A stretch of 64,000 bases of DNA from Microbotryum silenes-acaulis (lineage: Eukaryota > Basidiomycota > Microbotryomycetes > Microbotryales > Microbotryaceae): positions 1 to 64,000 of the forward strand of contig QPFY01000012.1 in the NCBI GenBank assembly GCA_003665825.1. Direction: 5' to 3'. The notes below the pieces were generated by a model. It was not told the origin of the DNA and did not search any database. It saw only the letters and a program-made list of their open reading frames with translations. The position numbers and the translations under genes are program-made. Shown in pieces: positions 11,036 to 22,379 of this stretch (its first letter is position 1; the number at the start of each line of letters is the position of its first letter).

Positions 11036-11893
11036 CTGCAGCAGAACCCCCGAAAGCCCAGCCAGAGGTGGCCCGCAAATTTGGACATTTTTGGCTCAAA
11101 ATGGGTCGAGGCTCACCTCATTTTTGGATATTTTCCTCCCTTCGGTCGAACTCTAAAGCGCAGACCAGGCTAGCGGGAGGCTGGAGGCGCAGGGCATATA
11201 TAGCCGGCCCAGCTTCGCGGCGCGGGTAACAGTCGCGCTGTTTTCGTTTGGAGCGCGTTATATTAGTACTAAGTGTCTGCATATGCGATCATGATTCATT
11301 TTTTGGTCGTCTCTCGCTCGGAACGCCGACTTGTCGAGCTACGTCTCCTCGCCTTCCTTTCGATCTGGAAGCTCTCTCGCCGCCGCCGATTGTCGTCGGA
11401 TGCTTTGGAAGCGATCACCGAAACGGCACTCGAGGAGCTCCGGGCGTCAATTTAGGAGTCCAAGGTCGCCTTGCGTCTCTGTAAATCACCCAAGGGGGTT
11501 GTAGTGGGTATGATTCTGATTCAGGGTCAATGAGTCCTACACTACTGGCCTAGCAAGTGTGCTTAATTGCATTTCCTCCGACTTTTCCAAAGACCATCAC
11601 ATGAATACAAAGATGAGATCCTATTGAAGTCCATTTCATTTTGAAAAGGCTCGTTGGCGGTCGCGCGGGCGGCGCTCTTGGTGCGCGCGCGCGACGTTTC
11701 CGGCGCGCAGCGCAGAAAAATTTCTGAGCATTGTACAGCTTGTAGAGTAGTTTTGAGAAATTATGCAACACTAGGCGGCCCTCATATTTGGACATTTTCA
11801 GTCAGAATCTGGAAAAAATTTGGACATTTTGCCTCGAAAAAGGCCGTTTTTAGACGGCCGCCTATGGCTGGGCTTTCGGGGGTCCTGCTGCAG
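11036..11893. mobile_element. MITE-like element with 32-bp inverted ends
   Basis: The left end (11036-11067) starts CTGCAGCAGAACCCCCGAAA and the right end (11862-11893), read on the opposite strand, starts CTGCAGCAGGACCCCCGAAA. The two 32-bp ends agree at 30 positions. Inside, the phrase ATTTGGACATTTT recurs at about 11078, 11788 and 11818, so the element is partly built of subterminal repeats. There is no transposase ORF. It is probably a non-autonomous DNA transposon of about 858 bp. I could not settle a target-site duplication. Confidence 0.72.
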
Positions 11894-12425
11894 CTGGGCC
11901 GGATGAATTCATTTCGGCGCGCGCGCGGTTTGGACCGGTTTAGGACCCAAAATCCTGAATCTCGTCGAGGCGCCTTTGGAAAAAGTCAACATTCTGGGAC
12001 CAATTTTCTTTTTTTGATAGACTTCATTAACAGCATAATTATGTTAATACCTAGAAATTAACGCACCGCGGGGCGGCGACCAGTCCCTGAACCTCCAGTG
12101 CCCTCTATAACGTCACACTCACACAACCATGGCCCGAGGATAGGCAGTACCTCCTACTTAGCCGCAAGCGAATAACCACCGCAAGACGAGGCTAGAAAGT
12201 CTAACGGCAAATCCACGTTTCATTCAAGAGCCAGCCGCGCGTCCCGAAACTTCACGATGATCCTTGTCGACGGCCTCTGCTCCGAAGTCATTGATGCCGT
12301 CGCCTGCGCGTGAGGCGGACTTCTTCGGCTGACGAGCCCCGCATCTACCAAGTCGAACCTCTACAGGAGTACGAGCTAGTATCTCAACTGCGTGTTCCTG
12401 GCTGGGAGCAGAATCCAGCTTTATG
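11894..12425. other. Spacer, nothing recognised
   Basis: AT-richer sequence at 12000-12060, then unremarkable DNA. There are no supported genes. Confidence 0.4.
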
Positions 12426-12512
12426 GCCTGCTCCCATCCCTGAGGCGGGTCGGGCATGACGGCCTGCTCCCATCCCTGAGGCGGGTCGGGCATGACGGCC
12501 TGCTCTCATTCC
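12426..12512 (+). repeat. 36-bp tandem repeat
   Basis: Two perfect 36-bp units beginning CCTGCTCCCATCCCTGAGGC, followed by a third, degenerate and partial unit. The array lies just upstream of the Copia fragment and may be part of the decayed element. Confidence 0.85.
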
Positions 12513-12522
12513 CGAGCCTGGT

Positions 12523-13272
12523 GTGGCTTTACCGCCAGCGCTGCCTCCACTTCCTCGTCTTCAACGTGCGGACGATGGCGAGGTTGCTCCTATTCCTTTA
12601 CCAGCTGTCGGCCCGTTGGCCGAAGGGGTTAAAGACGAAGAGCAGTCTATCGATCATCGACGCAAGGAGGCTGTTGAGGCTATCGACAGTTACGAAGATG
12701 ACGACCCTGCGGAGCGTGCTCCACCTCTACCTCCTGACAATGGTCACGAGTACCGGCATTATCGTGTCGGTCGCAATCCCGGTCTGCTCGAGAACATTGA
12801 CAAGGGCAACATTCTACCGGTTCGCACGCGTGCTCAGCGTCGCGTCACCGCCCTCAGTATTGTGTCCACGCGCAAGATCGTTCGTCGCGAACCAGAGCTC
12901 ATCGCGTCGTTTTCCACTCGTCACCCACCGCTTCCCAGGACCTTCAAGGATGCGATGGCTTCGCCCGAGGCCGAGTCGTGGTACACTGCGTCCGTCAAGG
13001 AACTCAATTCCATGGGCTTGCACAAGGTTTTCAAGCTTTCGAGGCTACCCACTGGGGCTCGTGCACTGGGCTATCGTTGGGTGTTTACTTGGTAGGAAGA
13101 CGCCGAAGGCAACATCATCAGCTACAAGGCTCGTCTAGTCGTTCAAAGCTTTGCTCCACGACTGGGGATCGACTACCACAAGACGTTTGCTCCTGTCTCG
13201 TCGATCACGACGATCTTGTTCGTCGTCGGCCTCTCTGTCGCTCGCGGACTGATTCTTGAACAGTGGTCCTGA
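12523..13272 (+). pseudogene. Ty1/Copia reverse transcriptase fragment
   Basis: One frame encodes the start of a Copia-type reverse transcriptase (RVT_2). It has a segment around SPEAESWYTASVKELNSMG, then ALGYRWVFTW, an in-frame TAG at 13093-13095, and after the stop GNIISYKARLVVQSFAPR and GIDYHKTFAPVSS. These are the usual W-K/R-YKARLV...G-DY-TFAPV landmarks. The frame ends shortly afterwards at a TGA (13270-13272), long before the catalytic YxDD box. Integrase, protease and capsid parts are not visible, so this is a dead internal fragment. Confidence 0.88.
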
Positions 13273-13904
13273 CTTCTCGGCATCTGTGAATTACTGATTC
13301 CATTCGGCACGGATCTCAACTTGGAGCCGGGCGGACGCAGGAGTATAGGGCGAGGACCGCTCAGCCTGCGAAGCGGGCGTGGTTCGGCGAAGCCGTGTGT
13401 CGTCGTCAGGGCGGCTGTCATTGTTGGTCGCCGCTTGTCGTCTGTTCTGAGTCGCATTCTCTGTCAATGCCTTTCCTGTCGTTCACAAATCTCCTTGCTC
13501 AGTTCTGCTTGACACGACTCCAATGTTTTGTGCCGGTAGACCGTGTGGCGGGGTACGCAATGCTGTCTGGGGACCAGAATGTCATTGGCTGTGCTTCGGT
13601 TGAAGATGTAGCCACTCTCACATGCTGGACAACTCCCAGTGCATAAAGACAATCGAATACGCAAAAACAGTTCTCTAGCCCTTGATCGCCGACGAGAGTA
13701 GCCTTGCGAGTTGTGAGTCTGACAGAGAATCTGCAGTTGCTCCAAACGAAGTTTGACGCTGGTCAAGACGAGCTATCGCAATGAGCACCTGATCACTAGA
13801 TCGTCGTCAAGCGAATGTGAGGCACCAAATCTGTTCGGTCCATAATAAGCGCACTGTCCTCGTTCGCCATGTTGGCACAAGCGACTGCCTATTTTCAAGG
13901 GCCA
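13273..13904. other. Spacer, nothing recognised
   Basis: No gene, RNA or repeat could be supported between the Copia fragment and the duplicated kinase fragment. Confidence 0.4.
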
Positions 13905-14220
13905 GCAACGTACTGGTTCGACCCAACAATGGCCCTGTTTGCTTCGTTGATTGGGGACGATCGTATCTCAGCCTCCGAGTGTGAATCTTTTCTCTCCTCC
14001 TCTTTCTGACGTCTCTGTTTTTTCTCTCTTCTATGCTTGTTTTATATTTTGTACGCACTTTCCCTCAGGTTCATCTGCAATGCGCAACGCTCGTCATCTC
14101 GTTCATCTCGTCAGCGTCGTAGTTGGACTCGAGAGCACCCCGAGCCGAATGGACCTCAGCGCCTACCGGTTCGGCGAGAATCGTGCTTCTGGACTGAGGT
14201 TGAGGCTGGAAGGAGACTCA
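13905..14220 (+). pseudogene. Duplicated 3' end of the 18.8 kb kinase gene
   Basis: This stretch matches the reverse complement of about 18700-19025. It contains the coding end (NVLVRPNN-like start and FVDWGRSYL), the last intron with its GTGTGAATC donor and CAG acceptor, the final exon to TAG, and part of the 3' flank. Because the intron is retained, this is a DNA-level copy and not a retrocopy. The copy begins after the catalytic His/Asp, so it cannot encode a working kinase. It stands right next to repeat copy C. Confidence 0.87.
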
Positions 14221-14269
14221 ATAAGGAGATAGAATTACACTAGTCGTTGTAGGCTCGACAACTTTGGCG

Positions 14270-16045
14270 CGCGCGGCCCACTCACTGCTCCTTGGCCTCT
14301 CGCCCCTCACTCGCACCACTCGCACCACTCGAGTTGACCGGTCTTTTCCTCCCATTGCACGACGACACACGGCGACGCAACACCTTGCCGCTATGGCGAA
14401 GCGTCACTTGCCCGGTAAATGCCGCTCGACCTTACTGACCCGCACCGGCTGAGGCAAGCGTGGTGCAACGTCGCACGACGCGCCATTCCCATTCGGCAAC
14501 TGTAGCACGCTCACCTTTGACAATCGGCTTTCGACGAGCTACCGAGCTCATTGGTATCTACAGCTGCGTCCGGGCTGTGTTGATTGCCCACTTGCGCCGT
14601 CCCGACCGGACCACTCGCTCAGACCGCCCACCGTGAGCCATTCGACTTGCACCCCTTGCTGATAAATCAAGATATGCCGTGTCACCGCGCACTGCAGATT
14701 GTTGGTCACGGACGACCCGGAATGGGACCGCTTGCTCGCATGGAACTTCGCAGCGATGCGGTCACCCCTAATAGCTCGCAATTCACCCTCCCACGATACC
14801 TCTCGCGACCAGTTTCAAGCACGATTGCGTCGGTGTCGAGACCCGCATTCCCTCAAGCGCTATCAGCCTGTCTCGACTGCGTCGCGAATCACTCAACCTC
14901 CCGCCGTTGTCATCCGTCCAAAGTCACAGACCGTCTACGTTTCGACTCATGGCTCTGCACATCCAACATTCCCGCTCGCCTTCCTTGCCGTTCGATTTGA
15001 CCGGACCTGCACGCTGACTTTCAACCTCGTCGAACACACCGACCGATCGACTTCCCGGCGAAGCTCTTGAGATTTGCCACGAAACACCTCCTCATTGCTT
15101 CACATCTTACTCGAACTCCATCCTACATTGCGCACATTGAAGCATAAAGTCCCGACTCGGGCTTCTCCGGGCCAGCCGGCGCTCGATTTCGGCCGCGGAC
15201 CGTGACAATCGTCCGCACTCTCAATCGATCTCGGCGATTCGCTCGACCAGCTTGATACGTACGATCAGCCTCCCACCTCTGCGAGTTGCACGTTTGTACA
15301 CGCGTCAGCAACCCTGGTCATTCGGTCATGGACTGCGCTCAGCGTCGCATGGTGCTCCATCTCCTCTCGCTTCGCTTCTTGCACTCACCTCGCTTGGGGT
15401 TGACGAACTCGTTTGGCAGTCACTAAGCGAGCAAACGTCCGAAACGTCAGTGCGTGCCTTTAACCGAAAGGCCTTTCATTCCTCCACACCTTGTGGTGCA
15501 AGTGTGTGCACTCTTGCTCATGTTTGACTTTTCATTCGCTCCACCAGGTCTCAGATTTCCATCTGCGCTCAACTAGACCCGTTCGAAACCGTTTCTAGCT
15601 CTCTCGGATGAATGATCGTCCACTATTTTCACTTGAGGATCGAGACTTTTATTGGCGAAAGCAATTGCTCGAGCAACGTTTCCTCCTCGAGCTTCTTTCC
15701 CTGCATTTCTGACGTACAAAGATTTGAGCTTGTGCTCTTTGATGCAATACCATTCGGATTGTGCGCTCATATGGGCGTGTCTGAGAAGCTCTGGATCTTC
15801 TTGACCAATTCTTGCCGGCTCACCTGCGGCCTCCGACATGGTGCTACCGCAAACGGCCTCAATGGAATGTACTTGTATCAACATTGCTACTCCAACATGA
15901 GCGCTGGTTTAGCAAATGCTGAACGAGATCCAAACTGGATATCAAAGTCCGTCGCAGTGAACTCTGTGGAGTCACTGGATCGATCGTACTTCTCGCTCAT
16001 GCCGACCGAGCTGACATGGCTTGATCCGTTTAAACTTGGCTTCAA
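14270..16045 (-). repeat. Dispersed repeat, inverted copy C
   Basis: The reverse complement of this region aligns with copy A at 5220-7260 from end to end, apart from a gap of about 250 bp (5600-5840 of copy A). A clear anchor is ATGAAGCAATGAGGAGGTG-like sequence, seen here reversed at about 15085-15105. Divergence is substantial, with many single-base changes. Copies A and C thus form large inverted repeats about 7 kb apart that flank the intact FunK1-type gene, a MITE and the Copia fragment. Confidence 0.82.
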
Positions 16046-16727
16046 CTGCGCAATTGCATCTCTAGCCTTTTTTTATAAGCTCTTTCCAACTGTAGCAATT
16101 GATACTTGTGTGGAGAAGAGCTGCTTGCAGCGGTTTGCCGTGATCTGACACCGGATGGTTTCTCGGATCTCACGCAAAGTCAAACTTCTGAGACCTGCAT
16201 CCCTCACCGACGATCAAGTCTACAAGTATGCTCTGACACCGCAGACCATCCCATCTATTCTTCCGTCAGGTTTAAGATTTTCAACTGTGACAGTCCTTTC
16301 TGGAGCGTCAAAGGATCACCATCCGATCGAACCTCGAAAAGCAACGGCTGGGAGCCGACTCGTTTGCGCGATCGGGAGCCGACCTCATTTTTTTTCAATT
16401 TCAGGATAGAACTCGACATTGACTTCAACACAATGATCACCATTTTAAGGATATCTCAAACGTAGTGATACAGCTGGAATCATGCTCAACTTCAAGTATA
16501 TTTGCTTGCAGCCATGCCCCGTTGGAGAGGACCAGATCGACCCAGATCATGTCTGCTGCGGTATCACTTTGGCTCTGTGATCTCGAAGACTGGTCCCGAT
16601 AAAAAGACTGCATCAACACCGCAATCTAGCACCACACATGTATCGAATTTGTTTTCTAGATATTCAAGTGTTCTGAGAGTGGTGAGCTTTCATCTGCAGG
16701 ATAGGGGAGCGAGAATGAGTTGATCGA
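16046..16727. other. Spacer, nothing recognised
   Basis: No gene is supported. Short ORFs on both strands have no recognisable domains. Confidence 0.4.
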
Positions 16728-17303
16728 GCCTATTTATATGGGCACTTTCCAAATACCATGTATTGTTGCTGGTGGGTGATCCGCTATGTATCTCGCTTAT
16801 ATAAATCTGAACGACACTTCAGTCACTCTTCAATGCGAGAGCGAATAGGGAAGATGCATTGACAACATACCTGAACGACACTTCAGTCAGTCTTCAATGC
16901 GAGAGCGAATAAAGAGAGAAAGAGACGAAGTGTCGCCCAAGTGCTAAACAATCTGCTAGAAATGCCCCGCCTCCCTAATTAGATGGCGGGCCCAATTAAC
17001 TGCAGCCAGGGTAAGATGGTGATCCCAGTCGAGTAGAAACATCCTGCCATTCTTCCATTTAGTCATATCTTCAGAGTCAAGAACAAGCCAACCCTCCAAA
17101 TCCAATACCGTCCTTCCTTCGTCTTCGAACTCGGATCCTAATGTAGAGACTTGTCGTTGACACCATGTGCCAAACCTCCCGCCAGGTGCCCGCCAGCTCT
17201 CCGCGCGCTTGAGGCTGACTCTTGCAAAGATGCTCGTGCGTGGCGGGAGTGCGTGGCGGGAGGATTTGGCATTTGGAATTTGGAAAGTGCCCATATAAAT
17301 AGG
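16728..17303. mobile_element. MITE-like element, 26-bp perfect inverted ends
   Basis: Positions 16728-16753 (CCTATTTATATGGGCACTTT...) and 17278-17303 are perfect 26-bp inverted repeats. A TCGA lies just outside each end (16723-16726, one base away, and 17304-17307), a possible target duplication. Inside, near the right end, a second inverted repeat pairs about 17165-17193 (CCTCCCGCCAGGTGCCCGCC) with about 17240-17269 (GGCGGGAG...GGCGGGAGG). There is no transposase. The element sits about 200 bp from the broken kinase copy. Confidence 0.75.
16807..16911 (+). repeat. 41-bp direct repeat pair
   Basis: Positions 16807-16847 and 16871-16911 are 41-bp copies (CTGAACGACACTTCAGTCA...) that differ at one position. 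They lie within the MITE-like element near its left end. Confidence 0.92.
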
Positions 17304-17499
17304 TCGAAACACACTACTGAAGCTTTCGTGCTCCTGTCTGGTCTACGGAGGCTTGCTTTCGTTCTAGCCCCGCTGCAATCCCACCGAAGCTCGCCTCACT
17401 CCTGTCGTCGATCGTATCAGGTTCGGCAGAATGATGTCGATTGGTCTGCGCATGCGGGATCTGGGAGTTTGATCACAAGGCGCAGTATGAAGTCTAGTA

Positions 17500-18260
17500 T
17501 TACATTCACATTCGTCCATAAAAATTGTGAAACTGGAACGCAGATGTCAAGCACGGTTCTACTTGCAAAGGGGCCTTGAGACCCGCCTGGACGTGTTCGT
17601 ACGACATCTGATCGGAGTTCCACCGCGACGCAAGTTCTTGCTCTGTCCGGAAGTATCTCAACCTCGAGAAAGACCACTCCAGCGAGCAATTTTGCTGCAG
17701 GACACTCAGAACCTGCTCCACGCCACACCAACGAGATGCGCATGCGTCCAGGAGCTCATCAAAGCCGACTCTCAGAAGCAGCCGGTCTTTCTTGGTTACT
17801 GCATCCCATCGCCGTGTCGGTCGACCATTACGTTGCAATACGACACGTCCCGGTGGATGAAGCCGTAGTTCCAGAGCTGACGATGCCCTGTCACGCACGG
17901 CAAAGGGTCGTCAGTGCAGGCACACACCTCAGCGCGCTGTCCCGCTCTGCTCTGAGCACTCACCCTCAATCGCACCCTCGAGAGTGCGCGCGAGCTGCTT
18001 GGTGTTCTCGAGCGTGGCGAGTGACTTGTAGCACTATCGCCAAGCCGTCATCCAGTTTCAGTATTCGGCCGACACCTCCTCTGACGAGGCGAATGTCGAG
18101 AACGTCGAGGTCCGAATCCCCACTCCGAGAAGCTTGCTCAAAGATCGACTCCAGCGCCTGCTTTGGTGTGGCGTCCATCGCGAGTGTCGTCAACGGTTCA
18201 AAACCTGTAGTGTGCAAGGTCGACGCACTCCTCATCTCCCAGTTACGATCGCCTGTTTGA
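17500..18260 (-). pseudogene. Broken FunK1-type kinase
   Basis: Reading on the minus strand, one frame gives NTKQLARTLEGAIE, then a plausible intron (GTGAGTGCTCAG...GTGACAG), then GHRQLWNYGFIHRDVSYCNV. These correspond to the same landmarks in the 8.3 kb gene (TTTRELAQAVLGVV and GHRNLYRLGYIHRDISYGNV). Right after VDRHGDGMQ comes a stop. The C-terminal part (TKKDRLLLRVGFDELLDACA) continues in a different frame, with the whole activation segment missing. A large internal deletion plus frameshift therefore broke the gene. Upstream sequence up to about 18260 still has readable N-lobe-like frame (RGGVGRILKLDDGLAIVLQV). Confidence 0.82.
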
Positions 18261-18790
18261 CCCATGATTGAGCGCAGCTCTCTGGCGGCTACAACGAGGC
18301 ACGAGGTGATAGTCTCCGTAGAGCATCCTGACGATGGGGCGGATGAACACGAGTATGATCGACTCGAGAGGATAGGAATTGCCGTCTTCCTCGGCGAGTG
18401 CCGCAAAATTCTAGTCGTCGAAATAGTTTTCCACCCAATGTTGCGTATATGCAGTGATTCGAGGCGAGTGCTCGGTGACGTGGATGTTCGTTCAAGCCCG
18501 GGTTAGGGCGAGCTGCACTGGGTGGTGCGGTCGTTGAGAGGGCCGACGGAACTCAACAACATAAATTCTCACCGCGGATCAGGCGACATCGTGCCTCTGG
18601 CTCTGGGGCCACTACCTAACTCAAGACTGAGTGAACTCGTCTCTTGGGGGGGTGGTTCATTCCATATGGACTTTTCATTCCCTCCTTTGTTCTCTCTCTC
18701 CTTCCAGCCTCAACCTCAGTCCAGAAGCACGATTCTCGCCGAACCGGTAGGCGCTGAGGTCCATTCAACTCGGGGTGCTCTCGAGTCCAA

Positions 18791-21638
18791 CTACGACGCT
18801 GACGAGATGAACGAGATGACGAGCGTTGCGCATTGCAGATGAACCTGAGAGAAAGAGAAAGTGCGTACAAAAAGTGCGTACAAAATATAAAACAAGCATA
18901 GAAGAGAGAAAAAACAGAGATGTCAGAAGGAGGAGGAGAGAAAAGATTCACACTCGGAGTTTGAGATACGATCGTCCCCAATCAACGAAGCAAAAAGGAC
19001 CATTGTTGGGTCGAACCAGTACGTTGCCGGCGCTGACATCATTGTGGATGATGCCGAGTTCCCTGAAAGCCGCCTCGATCTCCCTGCACATCCAAGAGAA
19101 CGAGGAAGAAGAATCAGAGGGTCAGGAATCCGCGCGGCCTCTTGACCGGCTTGCACATGGCTGGATCAGTGCGCCGCCCTGCAGGAACTTACCACAATTC
19201 GCCCGGCGATCCGTAAAAGTCGAGCTCGTTCATCGTTTTTCCCACATTCTCAAGCACCATGGCGTATCCGTTGCCATTCGTCCTTCGGTAAGTGCCGTGA
19301 TATTGCGGGAGATGTTTTCGAAGGTGGTCGGGGACGTGGGGGAAGACGTGCTGGTAGAATAGCGTCTCGCGGATGACCGAGCCGACGTAACTACACGGCA
19401 CGAGCTTGAGAAAGTACGTCGTGTTCGGAGCAGGGTGGTCAACTAGAGGCACCTCGGGTTTGGCCGACGAGGACAAAGGTCGGTTGACGCGCACGACGTT
19501 CGCAAGCCACCCGCCGGCAGTACTTCCCGTCCCGACCTGCTTCTCCAGACGAAGATCCGCAGTGGGCTCGAACCGATCCAAGAGTTCCAGGGGGATTCGA
19601 TCGTCCTCGAGCTCTTCCCGGGGGTTTTCGGACAGCCACCGCAAAACAACATCGGACAGATGGAGGCCCCGAATAAAATCGCTCGCTGGGGAAGGCTTCG
19701 ACGGCAGACGGGACGCAAGCGGCGAGTCGGAAGGAACCGAAGGGACAATATCAAACCCGATCTCGACCAGTTCCACGCGGCTCGTGCCCGTGTACGACTG
19801 CGCAAGAGCAGGAAGTAAACGATCCTTTCTGTGAGCTGGGCTACAAGGGCTAGGACGGGAGCAGCATGGCAAAGCGCGTGACGCACCATCATAGACCAGT
19901 GCGCGTTCGACAAGCTGGCCTTGATCACGAATTCGCGATCTTCAACGATGGTGATCGATTTCGACGGGAGGCGCGAGCCGGAGAGCGGCGAGGTCGCAGG
20001 ACTCCAATCCGTCGATGCAGGAGGGGACGAGAAGATGCGAGTGACAGGCGTCAACGGGTCGGATGAGGGATCAGATTGCAACCCTACGGAGATGGGCGGG
20101 GTGATGGGTCGATTCGAGTCCTTGGTTTGAGCTCGCGGTGGTTGGCCTGCCAGTCGCGCCGAAGAACGAGCACCGGTGGCGTCGGCCGAAGTCTTCGGGG
20201 CTTTTTGGACCCGCGGGGAGGGTTCATAGTTAGGGTCCGAGTCCGGATTGGAGCGAAGACGAGGCCGATTCGGAGGTTGAGATTGGGCATCGAGCAGTGT
20301 ATCGACGACGGCTTGGTCCGGCTTGGGGACTTCGATCACGGCTGTGAAAACCAAGGCGATGAAGGACACGATGAGTGACCGTCGTGGAAGATCGGTGCCA
20401 AGTGTTTCGGCCGCCCCTGGGTTCAAGGTCGTCGGAGAGGGCTCTACCCATCGGGCCAGTTCTTGTAGAATCAAGCTGTACCTGGCCTTGAGGGGCGGTG
20501 CCGGTGAGTACGCGGTCGCAGCCGAGTTTGAGGCAGACGCCGCCGAGGTCGACGCTACGGGATCGCTTGCCGTTGCAGCATGCGTCGACTGGTGCTGGAC
20601 TGTGGGTGAGCGGCGAATGGCCAAAGCAAGGCCGCATGGTCGCATGCGTCAGTTGGGCCCGGAAAGTTTCGACAGGTGTTGGTGAGTTCAAAGATGCGAC
20701 GTACCCAGTTCACCAATCTGGAAGAACGGAACCGACAGCAGCAAAAAGAATCGACTATCGCTGGAGACGCATTGGACAATGGCCTACACGAGCATGAAAA
20801 ATGAGAAATGAGTAAACACAGAGCCCGATTATTCGAGGCCGGATCGAGAAAGCGTATGTCCAAGCCTGCAAGATGCATGCCTCACCTTGGTCGCCACAGC
20901 ATCTGCACCCTTCGACTTTTCTTGCTCTAGATTCTGAAGTGGCACTGGGGCCCCGTGGTCGAGTATGGGAATATGCGAGAGGGCGCCCTCCTGGCGTACC
21001 TTGGCCAGGCTATGATGTACGTTGTCCCGCTTGTATTCGATCGAGATACTTGAAACGACGTTGCCAGCCCCACGTTGAATGTAGACGACAGCATCGCCCT
21101 GCGTGCGGAGAGCACGTTCAGGGTTGGCCAACCGAACCGAGTACCTGGGTCGCGTCGCGGAGGTCGATGCGGAAGCGGAAGAAGCTCCGACGGCCTCGGT
21201 GATCGCGGCATGATGGTTGAGCAGCGCCGCCGTTGCAGATCGTAGACCGCTAGCGAAGAGGTCTGTAAACGAGACTTTGACGTCGTCCTCACTCTTCCGA
21301 GGCATCTCGCTGCGAGGAGCATTGCTGATGGCGTCTAGCTCCTCGCGGAACAGGTCCAGCAATGAGGGGTGTTGCTCGAGTATATCGAAGAAAGAGCTGA
21401 GAACCCTGACGCCAGGTGACGCGGGTGAGTCCCATTTCAATCCTCCCAGCCGGGCGACGCAATCGTAGGCGGTCGTCCCAGCATCGGCTTGAACGCGCGA
21501 GGCAGTTGAGTGACACGCTCTATCGTGGTCCGGTGGCGGGAGAAACCAGCTGGATGGAGCACAAGTAGCGAGGAGTCGGGTGAGCGTTGGTGGCCGAGAG
21601 TTGGAAACAATTGGCGTCGCTTCGTTGGAAGAAGCCAT
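18791..21638 (-). CDS. Divergent kinase-like protein with E-x-K segment
   Basis: The gene runs from ATG at 21638 to TAG at 18791-18793. Exon 1 contains GDAVVYIQ and then SISIEYKRDN, resembling the D...E-x-K core of PD-(D/E)xK nucleases. Small exons near 20790-20690 (around AIVQCVSSDSRFFLLLSVPF) and a Ser/Pro-rich exon (about 20630-19880) follow. The C-terminal kinase-like part has an N-lobe around LEKQVGTGSTAGGW, then HNDVSAGNVLV (HND instead of HRD) and FVDWG (instead of DFG). The last intron is GTGTGAATC...CTCTCAG, leading to a short final exon. One junction near 19860 could not be put in phase, so the gene may be mis-modelled or damaged. The N-terminal start was chosen as the first Met before a continuous frame; upstream Mets exist. 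Confidence 0.62.
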
Positions 21639-22379
21639 ACAGAGCGAGATGCTGGAGGTGATGAGGCCCCACTGCAAGTGCACGGCGGGAGGTGAAGAGG
21701 GCCCCGGCGGGCGCGGCGAGCTATGAGACGCCTTTGGGGACACGAGAATCTATGAGGCGCCTTTGCTAACACGAGCGCCGCAGAAAAAAGAAAAAAGAAA
21801 AAAAACCTCCGCGCCGCGCGAGAAAAAAAATAAAAAATGTCCTCGACTCGGACGTTGCCCCTCGGGAGCAGTCGGGAGGAGCAGTCGGGAGCTCTGAAGC
21901 TCTGAGTCGCCGAGTGGCTGAGAGGTGACGAGTCTTCGTCTGCTTCGGACCGGCCATGTTCGAAGTCGCGGTCAGTAGCCTTCACGAGGGTCCTCGATCG
22001 TTGAGGTGAGGTGATTCAGCTATCATCTCTCGCAAAAAGTCAGTCTGGACGCATTCGGAGGATGGCGACAGAAGGCAAGCGGAAACGAGGAGCTCTGCCG
22101 CCGACAAAGGGCGAGGCGCGAACTGCTGTGAAGCGACGCACCCCCGGTCTTCCGAACGGATCGCAGCTCCACTAAGCGGGGTCAACACCTGTTTGGATCC
22201 AAGTTGGACCCGTTCGTTCAGTTGGTGCGATAAATACGGATGGTATCAACTACCATTGCCGAAACGCGGGCGCCGATCGAAGTCTTCTCGCCAGGCGAAT
22301 TTCTCGAGGCAAATTCCTCAAAGCAAATTCAAGATGGACCAGTTGGGTAGTAGATTCACATTCCACAGCACGAGCAAAA
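21639..22379. other. Spacer with A-rich tract
   Basis: This holds the upstream region of the HND-type kinase gene and the downstream region of the helicase gene. Positions 21782-21837 are A-rich (AGAAAAAAG repeated). No gene was found. Confidence 0.5.
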
